Shown here: positions 31,430 to 41,921 of the stretch, in pieces
Position numbering within the stretch: position 1 is the stretch's first letter
Layout: each line of letters begins with the position of its first letter
DNA from: Euptelea pleiosperma
Lineage: Eukaryota > Streptophyta > Magnoliopsida > Ranunculales > Eupteleaceae
Length of the DNA stretch: 64,000 nucleotides
Reading direction: 5' to 3'
Assembly: GCA_035048495.1 (NCBI GenBank)
Contig: CM068548.1
Span: 6,499,464 to 6,563,463 of the forward strand
Notes under the pieces: generated by a model
The model's database searches: none
What the model was told of the DNA's origin: nothing
What the model saw: only the letters and a program-made list of their open reading frames with translations
Program-made: the position numbers and the translations under genes

Positions 31430-32949
31430 TTACACAGTAGAGAGAGAGAGATAGGAAGAGAGAAGAGGAAGGAGAAGGGGTGGGTGCCCAGCCCAGAGAC
31501 AAAATGAGGGGGGGGGGGGGCATTATTGTCCCAGCCGAAAGACGTGGGCACCCGTAGAGCGACCCTTACGAAAAATCCCTAATTCACTGGAACTGCCCCG
31601 GCTCTCAACGGATCATAAAAAAAATCACTGAAAAGACTATAATGTCTTCAACACGTACTTGTGATTTTAAATTAAATTGGATAATTGTACGAGTAGTTCT
31701 CAGTAATTGACAAAGTTTGGATTAGACTTATTTGCCCATGTTAAGACCCAAACCAATACACCAAAAGCACCTAGGTGATAGAGGTGTTGAAAGCTCAAGT
31801 CTTAACCTTTTAAGATCCTAACATTCCACTACGCTTCCAAGGCCGACATTCACGATGGCCCACTCTGAGGTAGATTTCACTTCAATACCTTTATTTTCTC
31901 ATTTTTTTATGAGCAGCCCAGTCATTTTGTCTGGTACCTCTATTTTCTCTTTTTGAACGAGCCCCAAGGTAGCCTTTTTCCCAGGTCACCCCTCCCATGA
32001 CTTGAACCTGTGAAGTGGGGTTGGCTCTCATGTCAAATTTTAAGGACCCAAACCAATACACCAAAAGCACTTAGGTGATAGAGGTGTGGAAAGCTATAAG
32101 TTTTTACCTTTTAGGATCCTAACAGCCCATTAATCCAAACCATTAAATCCATGGACCACCTCAATAAGTCCATTAATCATGTCGTTGGATAATCTCCATC
32201 TGCTCAATCATAAATGGTTTAGGGTTTGGGGTTTAATCAAACCATTCAGATCAAAGGAATACAGATTGATGGACCATAAGACGGAGATTATGCACAATTC
32301 TAATTTGTATAAGGGAATTACATGGATTGAAACATAAGTATAATTTGGAGGGGTACTTTGGTCAACCGAAAAAATCAGTGAAAGAGGACATGAACGGCAA
32401 TTCAATCATTCTCGAGACCTGTTATTGTCAAACAAAAAAGAACAAATTCACGGGTCTGGTCTGTTCATTCAAATTCCAGGAACCGGGAGAGGTGGTTCCC
32501 AAAATTTGTTGGCATTCGGAAATATAACCATTCGTAGGGGTACTTTGGTCAAGAAAAAATCAAACAACTCTTTAGGCTGTAGCTTTCATCCACAACAGGA
32601 CAAAGCAGAGGTTTACAGGGGTAATTTTCGTAAATTTGTGAAAGTAGTGCCGGAAAAATGCTTACTCGAAGGAGTCGGAGAAGGACCACTTGGCGTACAC
32701 GGGAAGGTGGAAGCCGTAGATGGAGATTGTCGCCGATTCCTCGGCAGTGGTCATGATGGCGAGGGCGATCACAGACGAGGAGAAGCACATGAGGCGGAGG
32801 ATCGCGTGCGCAATGTCAGTTTTCCAGAGAACATTCCGCTCGGGGCCGGACGACACGAGTGGTCCACTCATGGTGGCGGACTCGGAGGAGACCTTCGACT
32901 CCGGCATCTGAATCCCGAACTCCATCTGTGATTTCTGGCCGTTCATCAT
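28973..32949 (-). CDS. CASP-like (Casparian strip membrane protein domain) four-helix membrane protein
   Basis: Three exons with matching phases, 32949-32666, 31109-30974 and 29188-28973, give 211 aa, a normal length for CASP-like proteins. Four membrane segments are visible: about residues 48-68 ([18 protein letters not shown]), 96-116 ([19 protein letters not shown]), 141-160 ([15 protein letters not shown]) and 184-207 ([20 protein letters not shown]). The family's arginine in helix 1 (R52) is present, as is an acidic residue just before helix 3 (D139). Two cysteines, C173 and C180, lie in the second extracellular loop. CASP-likes sit in the plasma membrane and are thought to form membrane scaffolds; only the CASPs themselves are known to guide Casparian strip lignin. 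The sequence style suggests the 3A subgroup, from memory only. The start MMNGQ has two in-frame ATGs (32949 and 32946). Confidence 0.9.
29189..30973 (-). other. Intron 2 of the CASP-like gene
   Basis: A 1.8-kb intron bounded by CAG|GTAAAACC and TGTAG|GTATTT. No transposon termini or additional exon were recognised inside. Confidence 0.6.
31184..31562. mobile_element. Inverted-repeat element built around a (GA)n tract, inside CASP-like intron 1
   Basis: Ends TCGCTCTATGGGAGCCCAC and GTGGGCACCCGTAGAGCGA pair. Inner arms also pair (CAGCTGGGCACCC...GACAAAAATAATTT with CCCAGCCCAGAGACAAAATG, and GGGCACCCACCCCTTCTCC with its complement). The centre holds ACTCTACTGTGTAGAGAG and long (GA)n runs at about 31341-31438. 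It contributes to intron size but leaves the splice sites intact. Compare the element at 34036-34485. Confidence 0.6.
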
Positions 32950-33374
32950 TCTCTGATCAACACTCTCTGTGTGATTTCTTGTCTGCTTTTTTAGTGTTTG
33001 GGACTTGGGAGAGGAAAAAAGCGTGGTTTTAAAAGATGGGGAAGAGGGAGTAACAATAGTCGGAGCTTTGGTGGCCGTACAATCTTTTTTGTCCGGACGG
33101 ACACGTGGTAACCCTGGAGGAGGCGGAGCCTAGCCCGTGACTGACAGTACAAGATGCTCTGCCTCGAGATGAAAACATTTTGAACAAAAAGATTGTGCGG
33201 TCGAGGACATTGACCGGTGGATTCAAGTGATCGACGGACCACGATCAACAACCGAGCATTTGGCCTTTTAATAAAGTTGTTGCCTCGTCCACCGTGGATC
33301 TATTGAATCCAACGGTCAATGACCTCAACCCACTTTTTGCCGTTAACCGTGGAAAAAAGTGACCTCCACCGAAG

Positions 33375-33551
33375 GAGTAAAACTTCTGTCACAACAAAGT
33401 TGCAAATCACATAATCACAGCCAATGAGTTCTCGGCACGTACATGTCAAAGAAAAAGCACATGATACGTTGCCAAGCACTTGTGTACGTGCCGGGAACTC
33501 ATTGGCTTGTGATTGTGTGATTTACAATTTGTTGTGATAGAAGTTTTACTC
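33375..33551. mobile_element. Mutator-type MITE, 177 bp, perfect 9-bp target duplication
   Basis: Ends GAGTAAAACTTCTGTCACAA and TTGTGATAGAAGTTTTACTC are inverted copies, and nearly the whole element folds on itself (CCAATGAGTTCTCGGCACGT against ACGTGCCGGGAACTCATTGG). The flanks are identical: CCACCGAAG at 33366-33374 and 33552-33560. It shares its ends with the element at 12563-12990 but has a different core. It lies about 430 bp upstream of the CASP-like start codon. Confidence 0.85.
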
Positions 33552-33660
33552 CCACCGAAGTACTGGCTACCAGCACTGCATTATGGGTCCCACCAAAACT
33601 TGACAGGGTTAACTCCGTATTTTTTTGGGTCAGGCTCCGTTGACAGCCGTGAAATTACAG

Positions 33661-33990
33661 GATTCTGTACAGGATACAATATATGCCACGTGGCACAAAC
33701 GTGGAGGACTCCGAGCGTATGGATGTTTGTCCAATACCTAGGTGGACCTACAAACCAAACTTTAGCCTGATTAGTGATTTCTAGACGGAGGATTGGACTT
33801 ATTTTCATGGGTTGATCTCAACTGTGGGAATTATAGCGGTATTTGAGGTACAAAGATTCAACGCCTATAAATCCCTAATCAGGTTGAATTTTGGTTTGTA
33901 GGTCCACCTAGGGATTGGACAAACATCCATACGGTAAGAGTTCTCTTAAGAGTGTGCCATATGGCACATATTTCTGTCCTGTACAAAATC
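33661..33990. mobile_element. Inverted-repeat MITE sharing the Mutator-type core
   Basis: Ends GATTCTGTACAGGATAC and CTGTCCTGTACAAAATC pair. The arms carry GCCACGTGGCAC, GTATGGATGTTTGTCC and GGTGGACCTACAAACCAAA with the opposite-strand copies. The core matches the family at 15017-15416 while the termini differ, and no matching target duplication was found. Confidence 0.55.
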
Positions 33991-34035
33991 ATGTCATTTT
34001 AGGGCTGTCAACGGAGCCCGACCCTTTTTTTTTTT

Positions 34036-34255
34036 TGCAAATTCTATTTGCACCCCCAACCCATTTGGGTGCTTTTGGCCGAAAATGCCCTTGACCAAAA
34101 AAAAATAAAAAACCTAAGCACCCCACCCCACTCTTCGTCTCTCCCTCTCCACCTCTGTCTCTCTCTCACCCTGAAAAAACCCCAAAACAAAGGAAAAAAA
34201 AAAGGAAGAAGAAGAAGGAGGACGTTGCCACCGCCGCCGCCGCCACCACAGGTAC

Positions 34256-34296
<41 letters not shown>

Positions 34297-34485
34297 CGGT
34301 AGTTAGTGCTGTGGGCTACACAGTCTCCATGGCACTAACTACCGTGGAGAGAGAGGTGGAGAGGGAGGGAGAAAAGCCGAGTGCTTGGGTTTTATTTATT
34401 TATTTTTTGGTCTAAGGGCATTTTCGGCCCAAAAGCACCCAAATGGGGTGCTTATGGAATTTGTGGGGTACAAATAGAATTTTCC
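34036..34485. mobile_element. Inverted-repeat element built around a (CT)n tract
   Basis: Arms AATTCTATTTGCACCCC...CATTTGGGTGCTTTTGGCCG and CGGCCCAAAAGCACCCAAATG...GTACAAATAGAATTTTCC pair over more than 100 bp. The centre has (TC)n at about 34256-34293 followed by the palindrome ACGGTAGTTAGTGC...GCACTAACTACCGT. The layout parallels 31184-31562, though sequences differ. A fragment TTAGGGCTGTCAACGGAG immediately to the left is the end of another element. Confidence 0.6.
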
Positions 34486-34621
34486 TTTTTTTTTTGGCAA
34501 ATTTTGTTTTACCCCACTAAAACAATAAATAAAAGGATATCTATATCGGCTGTGTTCTCTCTTATCTTCCCCCACACAAAAATATAAAATACCGACTTTG
34601 TCCCTATTATTTCTCAAATTA

Positions 34622-35693
34622 GAGCATCTCCAACCCTACCCTAAACTCTCTTCCATTCCCTAAGTAGGGTGCAAAACATAAAAAAACCATCTCTAACCCT
34701 AACCTAAAGTTCACCCTATTTTAGGGGAACCTCAAATCCTACCCTAAAGTTAGGGTGAGATTCTAATATTAATTCCACTGAATGTCCTCTTTATCTTTTT
34801 ACTTAATGTCACCTATGTCCCCTTATGATTTTTGTCATTTTCCCTATTTTCTATTGGTTTTTATATTTAGGGAAGGGTAGAGTTTAGGATCGACCATTGG
34901 AGAGCTTTCAAAGTTTTAGGTAAGGGAGAATCTTTTCTACCCTATTTTAAGTGTTTAGTAGGGCTGCAACTTGGGCGGGCTCAACACGACATTAGGGTTA
35001 GGTTGGGTTAGCCATTTCAGAACTTGGGTTGGGCTCGAATTGGATTTTTGGTAACCCGATCACATTGGGTTGGGCTAGGGTTGAGGCTCAGCCCAACCTG
35101 AAACAGACATACAAACTACATATATGTATTAATATACCCGACAAACATCCACACTACATTTTGGCAAATGCAGCAACTTATGGATGTTTGTCGTTAGCAA
35201 ACTACAACCCTTGTATGAGATTACAAAATGTCCTTGAAACTACATTTTGACATTTTTTGTGATCGGTTTATATTAAAAATATCGTATTTTTTTTTACGAT
35301 TGTTTTTGGTTATTTCTTTAGTAACTTTTATCACATGCATTTGAGTTAATGAACTTTTCCCTTACTATGAAAATACTATATTTTCTTTTATAAGGTGTTG
35401 AAAATTAAATGAAGCTATTATTTAATGGTTAGCGTAACGGTTATTTTATTGATCAATAAATTCTTTAATATGAAATTTTGTTTGCAATCTTTCCAACCAA
35501 TAGAAAAAATTAAGAAATTGATCAACTCAACCAACCCGATAGTGTTGGGTTAGGGTTAGAAAATCTAGGACTGACCTTGGGTTCGATTGGGTTAGGGTTC
35601 ACAACCTTTAACGTTGGGTTCGGCTAGGGTTGACCTCCAACCCGCCCGAGTTGCAGCCCTAGTGTTTAGGGTAGGGTAGGGTTGGAGATGCTC
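34622..35693. mobile_element. Tourist/PIF-Harbinger-type MITE with TTA target duplication, hosting a nested hAT MITE
   Basis: Ends GAGCATCTCCAACCCTACCC and GGGTAGGGTTGGAGATGCTC form a near-perfect terminal inverted repeat. The flanks are TTA on both sides (34619-34621 and 35694-35696), the PIF/Harbinger type of duplication. Without the nested insertion it is about 360 bp and rich in ACCCTA. Confidence 0.75.
34959..35661. mobile_element. hAT-type MITE, 703 bp, perfect 8-bp target duplication
   Basis: Ends TAGGGCTGCAACTTGGGCGG and CCGCCCGAGTTGCAGCCCTA pair, with subterminal TTGGGTTGGGCT/GTTGGGTTAGGGTT words. The flanks are identical: GTGTTTAG at 34951-34958 and 35662-35669. It lies inside the GAGCATCTCC element and has no coding sequence. 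Confidence 0.8.
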
Positions 35694-35696
35694 TTA

Positions 35697-36365
35697 ACCC
35701 CTCTCTATTTCTACTCATCCCCTCTCTATTTCAATACGGAAAAAAGCAAGGGAGAATACCTAAAAAAGCAAAGGGAGAATACCTAGGGTTTATAAGTTTA
35801 TCTTTCTATGCTTCCATCCTACATCAACTTTTTATACTAGAGCATGGTTAGGAATATAAGTTTAATCTACTCTGAAATAAGGTTTATCTTAAGTCATTTG
35901 AGGGTGCAGAACAGTAAAGTAAAAATATATATATTTAAGCAGTGTTCGGTGTGCTAGGACTAAACAATACTTCATTGTTCGGGTGGCTAAGTCCGAACAA
36001 TGAAGTATATTATTTGAAAACTATTAAAGAGTGTTCGATCTACTACTGTTAAGCCTACTAAGTCCGAACAGTGAAGTATTCGGTTTGAAAACTATTACTG
36101 AGTGATATGCATAAGGTGATTTTCCTTGGCGTTCAAAATGCTTAGTCATGATGGAGAATTTTATCGGACCCTACTCTTCCACTTCAAAGTAATTGTCAAT
36201 AGCAACTTTATATAGCTTCCAATTAAATGGATCCGCAGAATTGCTTTCTACTCATCGTAAAATCTCGTGACTATTCATTAGGAAGCAACAATAGATAACC
36301 TAAATTCAGTTAAAAGAGTCAATGGTATTCGAAAGTTGATCGAAATCGGTGGAAATGGATCAATG
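35697..36365. other. Intergenic with a repeated hairpin
   Basis: The notable structure is a perfect 16-bp stem, ATACTTCATTGTTCGG (35967-35982) with its complement (35993-36008), loop 10 nt. A diverged echo of the right arm (AAGTCCGAACAGTGAAGTAT) follows at about 36060. The rest is featureless. Confidence 0.45.
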
Positions 36366-36681
36366 GTTACTAATGGACGTGGAGCCCACATGCAGATGAG
36401 TTAAGAGCTGATTTTTGGTGAGGATGATTTCCTCACCACGAAGATCATCCTCACCAAAAATCAGTAATTTGTAAAACTTCTAATCATATCGAATATGGAC
36501 CTAAATTTAACGGTGAAAATGGATGGTCCAAAATTTTTCAATTTGCAATCCACTTTTCACTTGGTTGCAAATGTTGGAATGGGCTAATTTTTTGTGTGGT
36601 TGATATCTATGTTGAGAAAAATATCTTCAACAAAAATCAGACATCAACTCTGCATGTAGGCCCCACGTCCATTAGTCATTC
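36366..36681. mobile_element. Inverted-repeat element with an internal perfect hairpin
   Basis: Outer arms ACTAATGGACGTGGAGCCC and GGGCCCCACGTCCATTAGT-like sequences pair over about 60 bp. The left arm contains a perfect 21-bp stem at 36408-36428 / 36444-36464 with a 15-nt loop. It is probably a MITE relic; no target duplication was seen. Confidence 0.5.
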
Positions 36682-36934
36682 TATTAGTAAGAATAGAATG
36701 AGTCATTCTATCCCCGTCAGTCCTATATATATATAAATTCTCACTCACGCCATTCAAGTTGTAGACTTGATTTCAAGAAAACAACAGAAGCGTTGGTTTT
36801 GGAACTTTGGATTTTTGTGGTCGAATAGAAATTAGAAAAAATAAAGGATTTGAGAAACATAACATCATCACGTGGTGCGATTTTTTGAGTCAAGCGTGAG
36901 GTAGCATGACTAATAAAATTTTGTTGAGGGGTGC

Positions 36935-37155
36935 ATAAAAGCACCACGTGGCACACTCTTTCGTCCCCATTGATGAATGATTCCCCCACCCCTACAGACC
37001 AAAAATCAGCCTGAAGGGTAATCTCTAGCCACTGGATATGAGTACCCAAAAAATGCTCACATCCAACGGCTAGAAAGCACCCCATGAAAAATACTCAAAA
37101 TCCATGGCTAGAGATCACCAATCAGGATTAATTTTGTGCCACATGGCACGTTAAT
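36935..37155. mobile_element. MITE relic related to 26785-27070
   Basis: Arms CACCACGTGGCACACTCTTT...AAATCAGCCTGAAGGGTAATC and GAGATCACCAATCAGGATTA...GCCACATGGCACGTTAATGC pair around GAGTACCC. It is shortened on the right side. Confidence 0.45.
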
Positions 37156-39074
37156 GCACCCCACAAGACTGCAGGTCGGATCTGGGCTTAACTTCAATAA
37201 AAATAAGCTTAGACAGGCCCGTTATACTTATTATTGGGCCGAACTTGGTATTAAATTTTTAGGCACATAATGGGCCGAACATATCTTGACCCAGATCGAT
37301 ATGGCCCATCTTGACCCAGATCGAACCTAGCCCATTTCCCTTAATCAAAATCTCTTTGATTTCACGCAATGTGAAGTATTTTTGCTGACATGCGCAGGTA
37401 GAAACATTGCGCCTGTGAGAATAGATGAGGTTCAAGGAGGGGAAAGCCTATGGACCTTCTCAATTATTGCAAGACCATTAGGGCATCGAATGGTGCCATC
37501 GGTGGTTGTGAATCGGACATTGACGGCTTAGTACATTGTGGGAATTCCTGGGGAGATTAAAAACTATAAATATCAGTGTCGGATTCAAGTTGTTCTCGAG
37601 TGAATCGGAAGAAGTTGCTCATCGCATCGTCGAGAAAGGGCCAGGGTTTGTCAAGTTGTTCTGGCATTGACTCCCCTAGCTTTCAGTAGATTTCTGGATT
37701 TAAATGACCTTCTAATGAAGATGGGGAGTTGCAATTTCCTCAAGGAAACCTCTCAAGATTTATGAACATAAGAGAGTTTTGTACTAGAGGAATAATTTTA
37801 GAATTTCCTTGGAAGCGAACTTGTCACAACCCGCTTGATGATTAAACAACGGTCTTGCAGGCCGTGCTTAGAATGTGGAGTGGCACAAGAGTAACGACAG
37901 CCTGATGAATGAGATGCAAAAAAATGAGAAAGTGGTTGCCTGAGAAGCAGAACTGCCCTATGAGCTCAAAAACCACTCCACAGAATCCACAACATGGAGG
38001 AAACCTGCCCTACGAGCTCAAAAACCTATAACCTCCCACAAGGGGAGGAAACACACCAATCATATGTGCCAGCCGACTCTGCGTAGTCCGGAACTACTTA
38101 TGTGAACATCAATAACTGAATGGTGTCATATAGGGTATGTATACGCTTTGGATTGAACATGACCATGTAAAGCACGACTCTGTCTATTCCATCTATATAT
38201 ACCACTACCAAGGCCATTAATTCCAAGGCTCTGTTACTATTCTAAGTACAGTCCACAAACATAATAAGTCAAAAGTGAGTATAATGTTCAGTAAATAAGA
38301 TGTTTATTAGCTGATCCAAATTGCTCGCTCCCAAGAAATCGAATGATTCAGATTTCCTTGCTTTCGAATAGTCACAGCTTTGTACCTGGAGAATAGGCTT
38401 CAGATGTCAGATTACAGTAGGTCTGGTATGAATGGGTGTGGATGCTGTTTGACCAAAAGAAAAATGGGGAAGGCTTGTGCATGTGTGAACAACACCTGAT
38501 GTACAGCCAATGATCGACTTGACCATGAGCCTTCTGTTGGGTGATGACACAATGTTTATGGCTCACAAAATAACACAATTGTTAATATAACTACAAACTA
38601 TGAGTGGACCATAGTAGACCATTAGTGGACAGAAGTAGCACATTGTCCATCAATCCGTTCGTTTGGCTCAGTGGGCCATAGTAAAAAGCCATACATATTA
38701 GATGACAGTCAATAAATGTAAATCCTGCTTCAAGGCGTGTGAGAATTACACCTCAAGGCGAGGCACATGGTTCTGCCCTTTAAGGCTGAAGCTTCGACTG
38801 ATTTATAGTAGAATTACGCCTAACCTAAGCCTTAAGGCTTGAGATGTTAGATACAATGAAGGCTTAAGATCGATTGTGCCGGCACACATGCAGGTCGAAC
38901 ATGTAATTTTTCCTAAAGAACTCCTAACTTAGCATCGATTGTGCGCATCACACAATAATTAGCCAGTGTTTTAAAATCCCGCTTCGAGGTTGTTGTTTTT
39001 TCAGTAAATAATCATAAAGAACTCTTAACTTCTTTTTTATTTCTGCAGCTGATTCATTCTTTTAATTTTTTATG
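37156..39074. other. Gene-poor stretch with a possible retroelement relic
   Basis: Around 37395-37750 the plus strand can be read with frequent stops as retroelement-like protein (for example VKLFWH, AFSRFLDLNDL), but no family can be assigned. Around 37930-38040 CTGAGCTCAAAAACC-like segments repeat twice. The remainder up to the Copia element shows nothing. Confidence 0.25.
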
Positions 39075-39079
39075 ATTTT

Positions 39080-39326
39080 TGTAAACTTGCAAGAACTAGA
39101 AGATGAGAGAGAGAGAGAGACTAGCTTAAATGAGCTTAGATCGATCTCCTCTATTATATTTATAGATGCTCTACTGTTACAAAATAGAAAGTCACAAATA
39201 GGAAAACTTAGGCAACAAGAAAAGCCCAAATAGAAACAAGCAAAAAAAGAAAATACTTAAGTGTGGACCAAGTAAGTGTAGGCCAAGTAACTTAAGGGTA
39301 GGCCCAACACATTTTCTTCTATAACA
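39080..39326 (-). repeat. 3' LTR of the Copia element, 247 bp
   Basis: It starts TGTTATAG and ends with TTGCAAGTTTACA on the minus strand, with a short (GA)n tract near its end. Confidence 0.75.
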
Positions 39327-39557
39327 TTCCCCCTCAAGCTAGAGCATATAGGTCATGCATGCCCAGCTTGGAACACATAGTAGAGAAAGGATCCTAAGCC
39401 AAAGGTTTGGTGAAGACATCACCAATTTGATCTGCAGACTTGAGATATGGCATAATGATTTGCTTGCTTAACACAGTCTTGGATATAAGTGGCAGTTAAC
39501 CTCGATGTGCTTTGTCCGCTCATGAAAAACAAGATTACGGGCAATGCAAGTAGCCGC

Positions 39558-39985
39558 CTAATTGTTATAATACATAGTCACAGGAGCAGACTGTAAAACG
39601 CCCATCTCATGTAGAATGGATTTGACCCACATCATTTTACAAGCAGTATGTGCCATAGCCCGATATTCAGCTTCTGCACTAGAAAGGGCGACTATAGTTT
39701 GTTTTTTTGTTTCGCCAAGTGACAAGATTACCTCCCACAAAGGTACAGTAGCCAGAGGTAGAACGACAATTAGGCTTACTTCGAGCCCAATCTGCATCAG
39801 AATACCCAATAATGCACAAGTTTGAGAGTCGATAGAGTAAGCCTTTGCCAGGTGCATTCTTCAAGTACTGCAAGATACAGTAATCGGCATCCCAATGTGG
39901 TTGGTGACGAGAGTGCATAACTGACTAACTGCACCAACTACGAAGGTGATATTTGGACGTGTAACCATAAGATAGATTAATTTTC
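39558..39985 (-). pseudogene. Copia RNase H remnant
   Basis: It reads LVGKLIYLMVTRPNITFVV, then YLKNAPGKGLLY, GYSDADWARSKPNCRSTSGY and LSSAEAEYRAMAHTACKMMW, the conserved RNase H region of Copia pol (YxDADWAG...RST(S)GY...SSAEAEY). Frameshifts separate the pieces near 39700 and 39860. Confidence 0.75.
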
Positions 39986-41166
39986 CAACCAATCAACGGT
40001 ACTGGCCAGGTTCACTGCATAACTCCCCTTGTTCCCCATCCAAATGGATTATCGTCATATGTGCAGAGGCTCCTGAGTCAATGACCCAAGAAGAAGATTT
40101 ATTGGCTAACAAACATGTAGGAGTACCTGAGTTGGCAATAGTCGTCGTAGGGGTAGAGAGGACAAATTTAAGAGATTGAAACTCTTGAAGGAGATGTGTA
40201 TACTCGTCACGATAAACAAACATAGGGGCTGAATTCACGTTCCCAGGAGCAGTAGTATGATCAGTAGATGATTGTGCAGGATCTTCGGAGACCTGATTGG
40301 TCCAATTTGGTTTGCCCCATTTCTGCCAACAAAAATCAGATCCATAGTTGGTCCAGCCACAATGAATGCAAGTGCGATGCTCAGATGGGGAAATCTGATA
40401 AGAACCACTGTCACTGCAACTTCCACGGCCACCACAAGAGGAACAATGGCCACCACAACCCCTAGATGGGGTAGAGGAAATGAGTGCAAAAAACTTTCCT
40501 TGGAGCAGACAGAGCCTAAGTAGAGGTGCCAATAGCAGCTTGCTGAAGGCAAGAATAAGCATATGACTAGAGCTAAGAAGAGACACTAGTTAATAATTGA
40601 CCCTAAAAAAGTCGTATGATGCATTGAGACCAGATAAAAAGAGGGCAACTTGAAATTCTTCGTACTGGCATTTCTACGTCTCTAAGTCAGTAGTAAGCGA
40701 CTGATAGATGTGTAACTCCCACATACCATGGAGGGTGTGTAGTACCCACTAAGGGACTTGTCCTCTTGCTTAGTTGCGAACACAGTCTCAAAAAGTTGAT
40801 AAATATGTCACACATTCTGATCCTATGAGTACATCTCCTTGACGGAGTCCCAGATTTGCTTGGCAATAACTAAGAACATAACATTGGCAGAAACAAATTA
40901 CTCTATGATGTTCCATATCCATGTCATCACAAGAAAAACGCTGCCGATCTTCATAAATTTTGTCAATAGATGCAGGAGGATCATCAGTAATGTAGTTTTG
41001 TTTCGCCTTTGCACCCAGAAATACTCACAGATTGAGGCCAAAGTAAGTAGTTGGAGTCGTTGAGCTTGATAGTAGTAATCTAAGTTCCAACAACATTGTG
41101 CATCCCCCACATTGGGATGTTAATATCAGTAGAAGTAGGTGTTTTATCATCAAAAGGGGTAGCCAT
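39985..41166 (-). pseudogene. Copia gag and protease active-site remnant
   Basis: The frame opens MATPFDDKTPTSTDIN at 41166 and shows gag-like segments (SNYLLWPQSV-type, QRFSCDDMDMEHH) broken by stops. A knuckle-like CxxCGWTNYGSDFC segment lies near 40340, and the protease signature WVIDSGASAHMT near 40060-40095. The frame then jumps into the RT/RNase H linker (GQYRxLVGKLIYL). Confidence 0.6.
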
Positions 41167-41769
41167 CGGAGTGTTAGAATAATCCCAAATAAATGCATGT
41201 GTCAAATCACCTTAGTAGGGGCAGTTTGGCTAGAGAATAGATTTTCTCAAGGGTTTGAGAATAATTTCAAAACCCAATAGTGCTTTCAGTCTCCAAAAAG
41301 TTGATTTTTAAGGATTGAAGAAATAGTAGTAAAAGAAGAAGAGGAATAGTGAGGAATTAAAACCTCAAAGAGAGAACAGTAAAGGGGCCCAAGAAGAGGG
41401 GTGTAGCACCACCAGAAGGAGCAAATAGTTAACAAAAAAATTGGAAGCAAAACCTAATAGAACAAGAAATTACCTCATCTGGGAAAAATAGTAAAGATCA
41501 AGCACTAAGATCTCTGCAGAAACTCATAGACAAGTATAATTCAGCCCGAAAATCATCACTTGGCTGACATCAACAGAGCAAGGGGGTCATGAGACCCTAA
41601 ACCATAGTAGAGAGAGCAAGATAAGGGCCTGCGTCAACACTTAAAGCGTAGGTTGCGGCAACCCTTCTTTAGAGAGATCAAACCAGTATAAAAAAGGAAA
41701 AAAAAAGGTGAAGAAGAGGAAGGGAAGAAAGTTCGAAGATTTAGAGGAGAAGAAAGTTCGACCAGCCCT

Positions 41770-41780
41770 TGTAGGTTTCC

Positions 41781-41817
<37 letters not shown>

Positions 41818-41921
41818 AGTCTATATGCTCCCAAAATATAAACAAGCAAATAAAGAAAGTACTTAAGTTAGTGTGGAGCAAGTAACTTAAGTGTGAGCCC
41901 GACGCGTTTTCTTCTTTAACA
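41770..41921 (-). repeat. 5' LTR of the Copia element, shortened
   Basis: It shares TGTTAAAGAAGAAAA, ACTTAAGTTACTTG and the TTTGCTTGTTT segment with the 3' LTR, then enters a (GA)n tract (41783-41813). It is about 95 bp shorter than its partner and the inner edge is uncertain. No clear primer-binding site follows. Confidence 0.55.

Larger units (their letters stand above)
39080..41921 (-). mobile_element. Defective Copia-type LTR retrotransposon, 2.8 kb, TSD ATTTT
   Basis: The LTRs begin TGTTATAGAAGAAAA (39326) and TGTTAAAGAAGAAAA (41921) on the minus strand. ATTTT lies outside both ends (39075-39079 and 41922-41926), a proper 5-bp duplication. A polypurine tract CTTGAGGGGGAA abuts the left LTR (39327-39338). 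Inside are, in order on the minus strand, a gag-like region starting at 41166, a zinc knuckle, a protease active site and the RNase H end of pol. Most of the protease, all of integrase and most of reverse transcriptase are missing, and stops and frameshifts interrupt the rest. It cannot move on its own. Confidence 0.85.

Noticed and set aside
31167..31551. Open frames rich in Ser-Leu and Arg-Glu repeats
   Set aside because: They are translations of the (GA)n/(CT)n tract inside the inverted-repeat element.
32425..32931. 168-codon plus-strand frame
   Set aside because: Antisense to exon 1 of the CASP-like gene, whose minus-strand frame has membrane segments and correct splice phases.
37395..37750. 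LINE or DUF4283-type coding sequence
   Set aside because: Only scattered residues look retroelement-like, with many stops; too weak to name.
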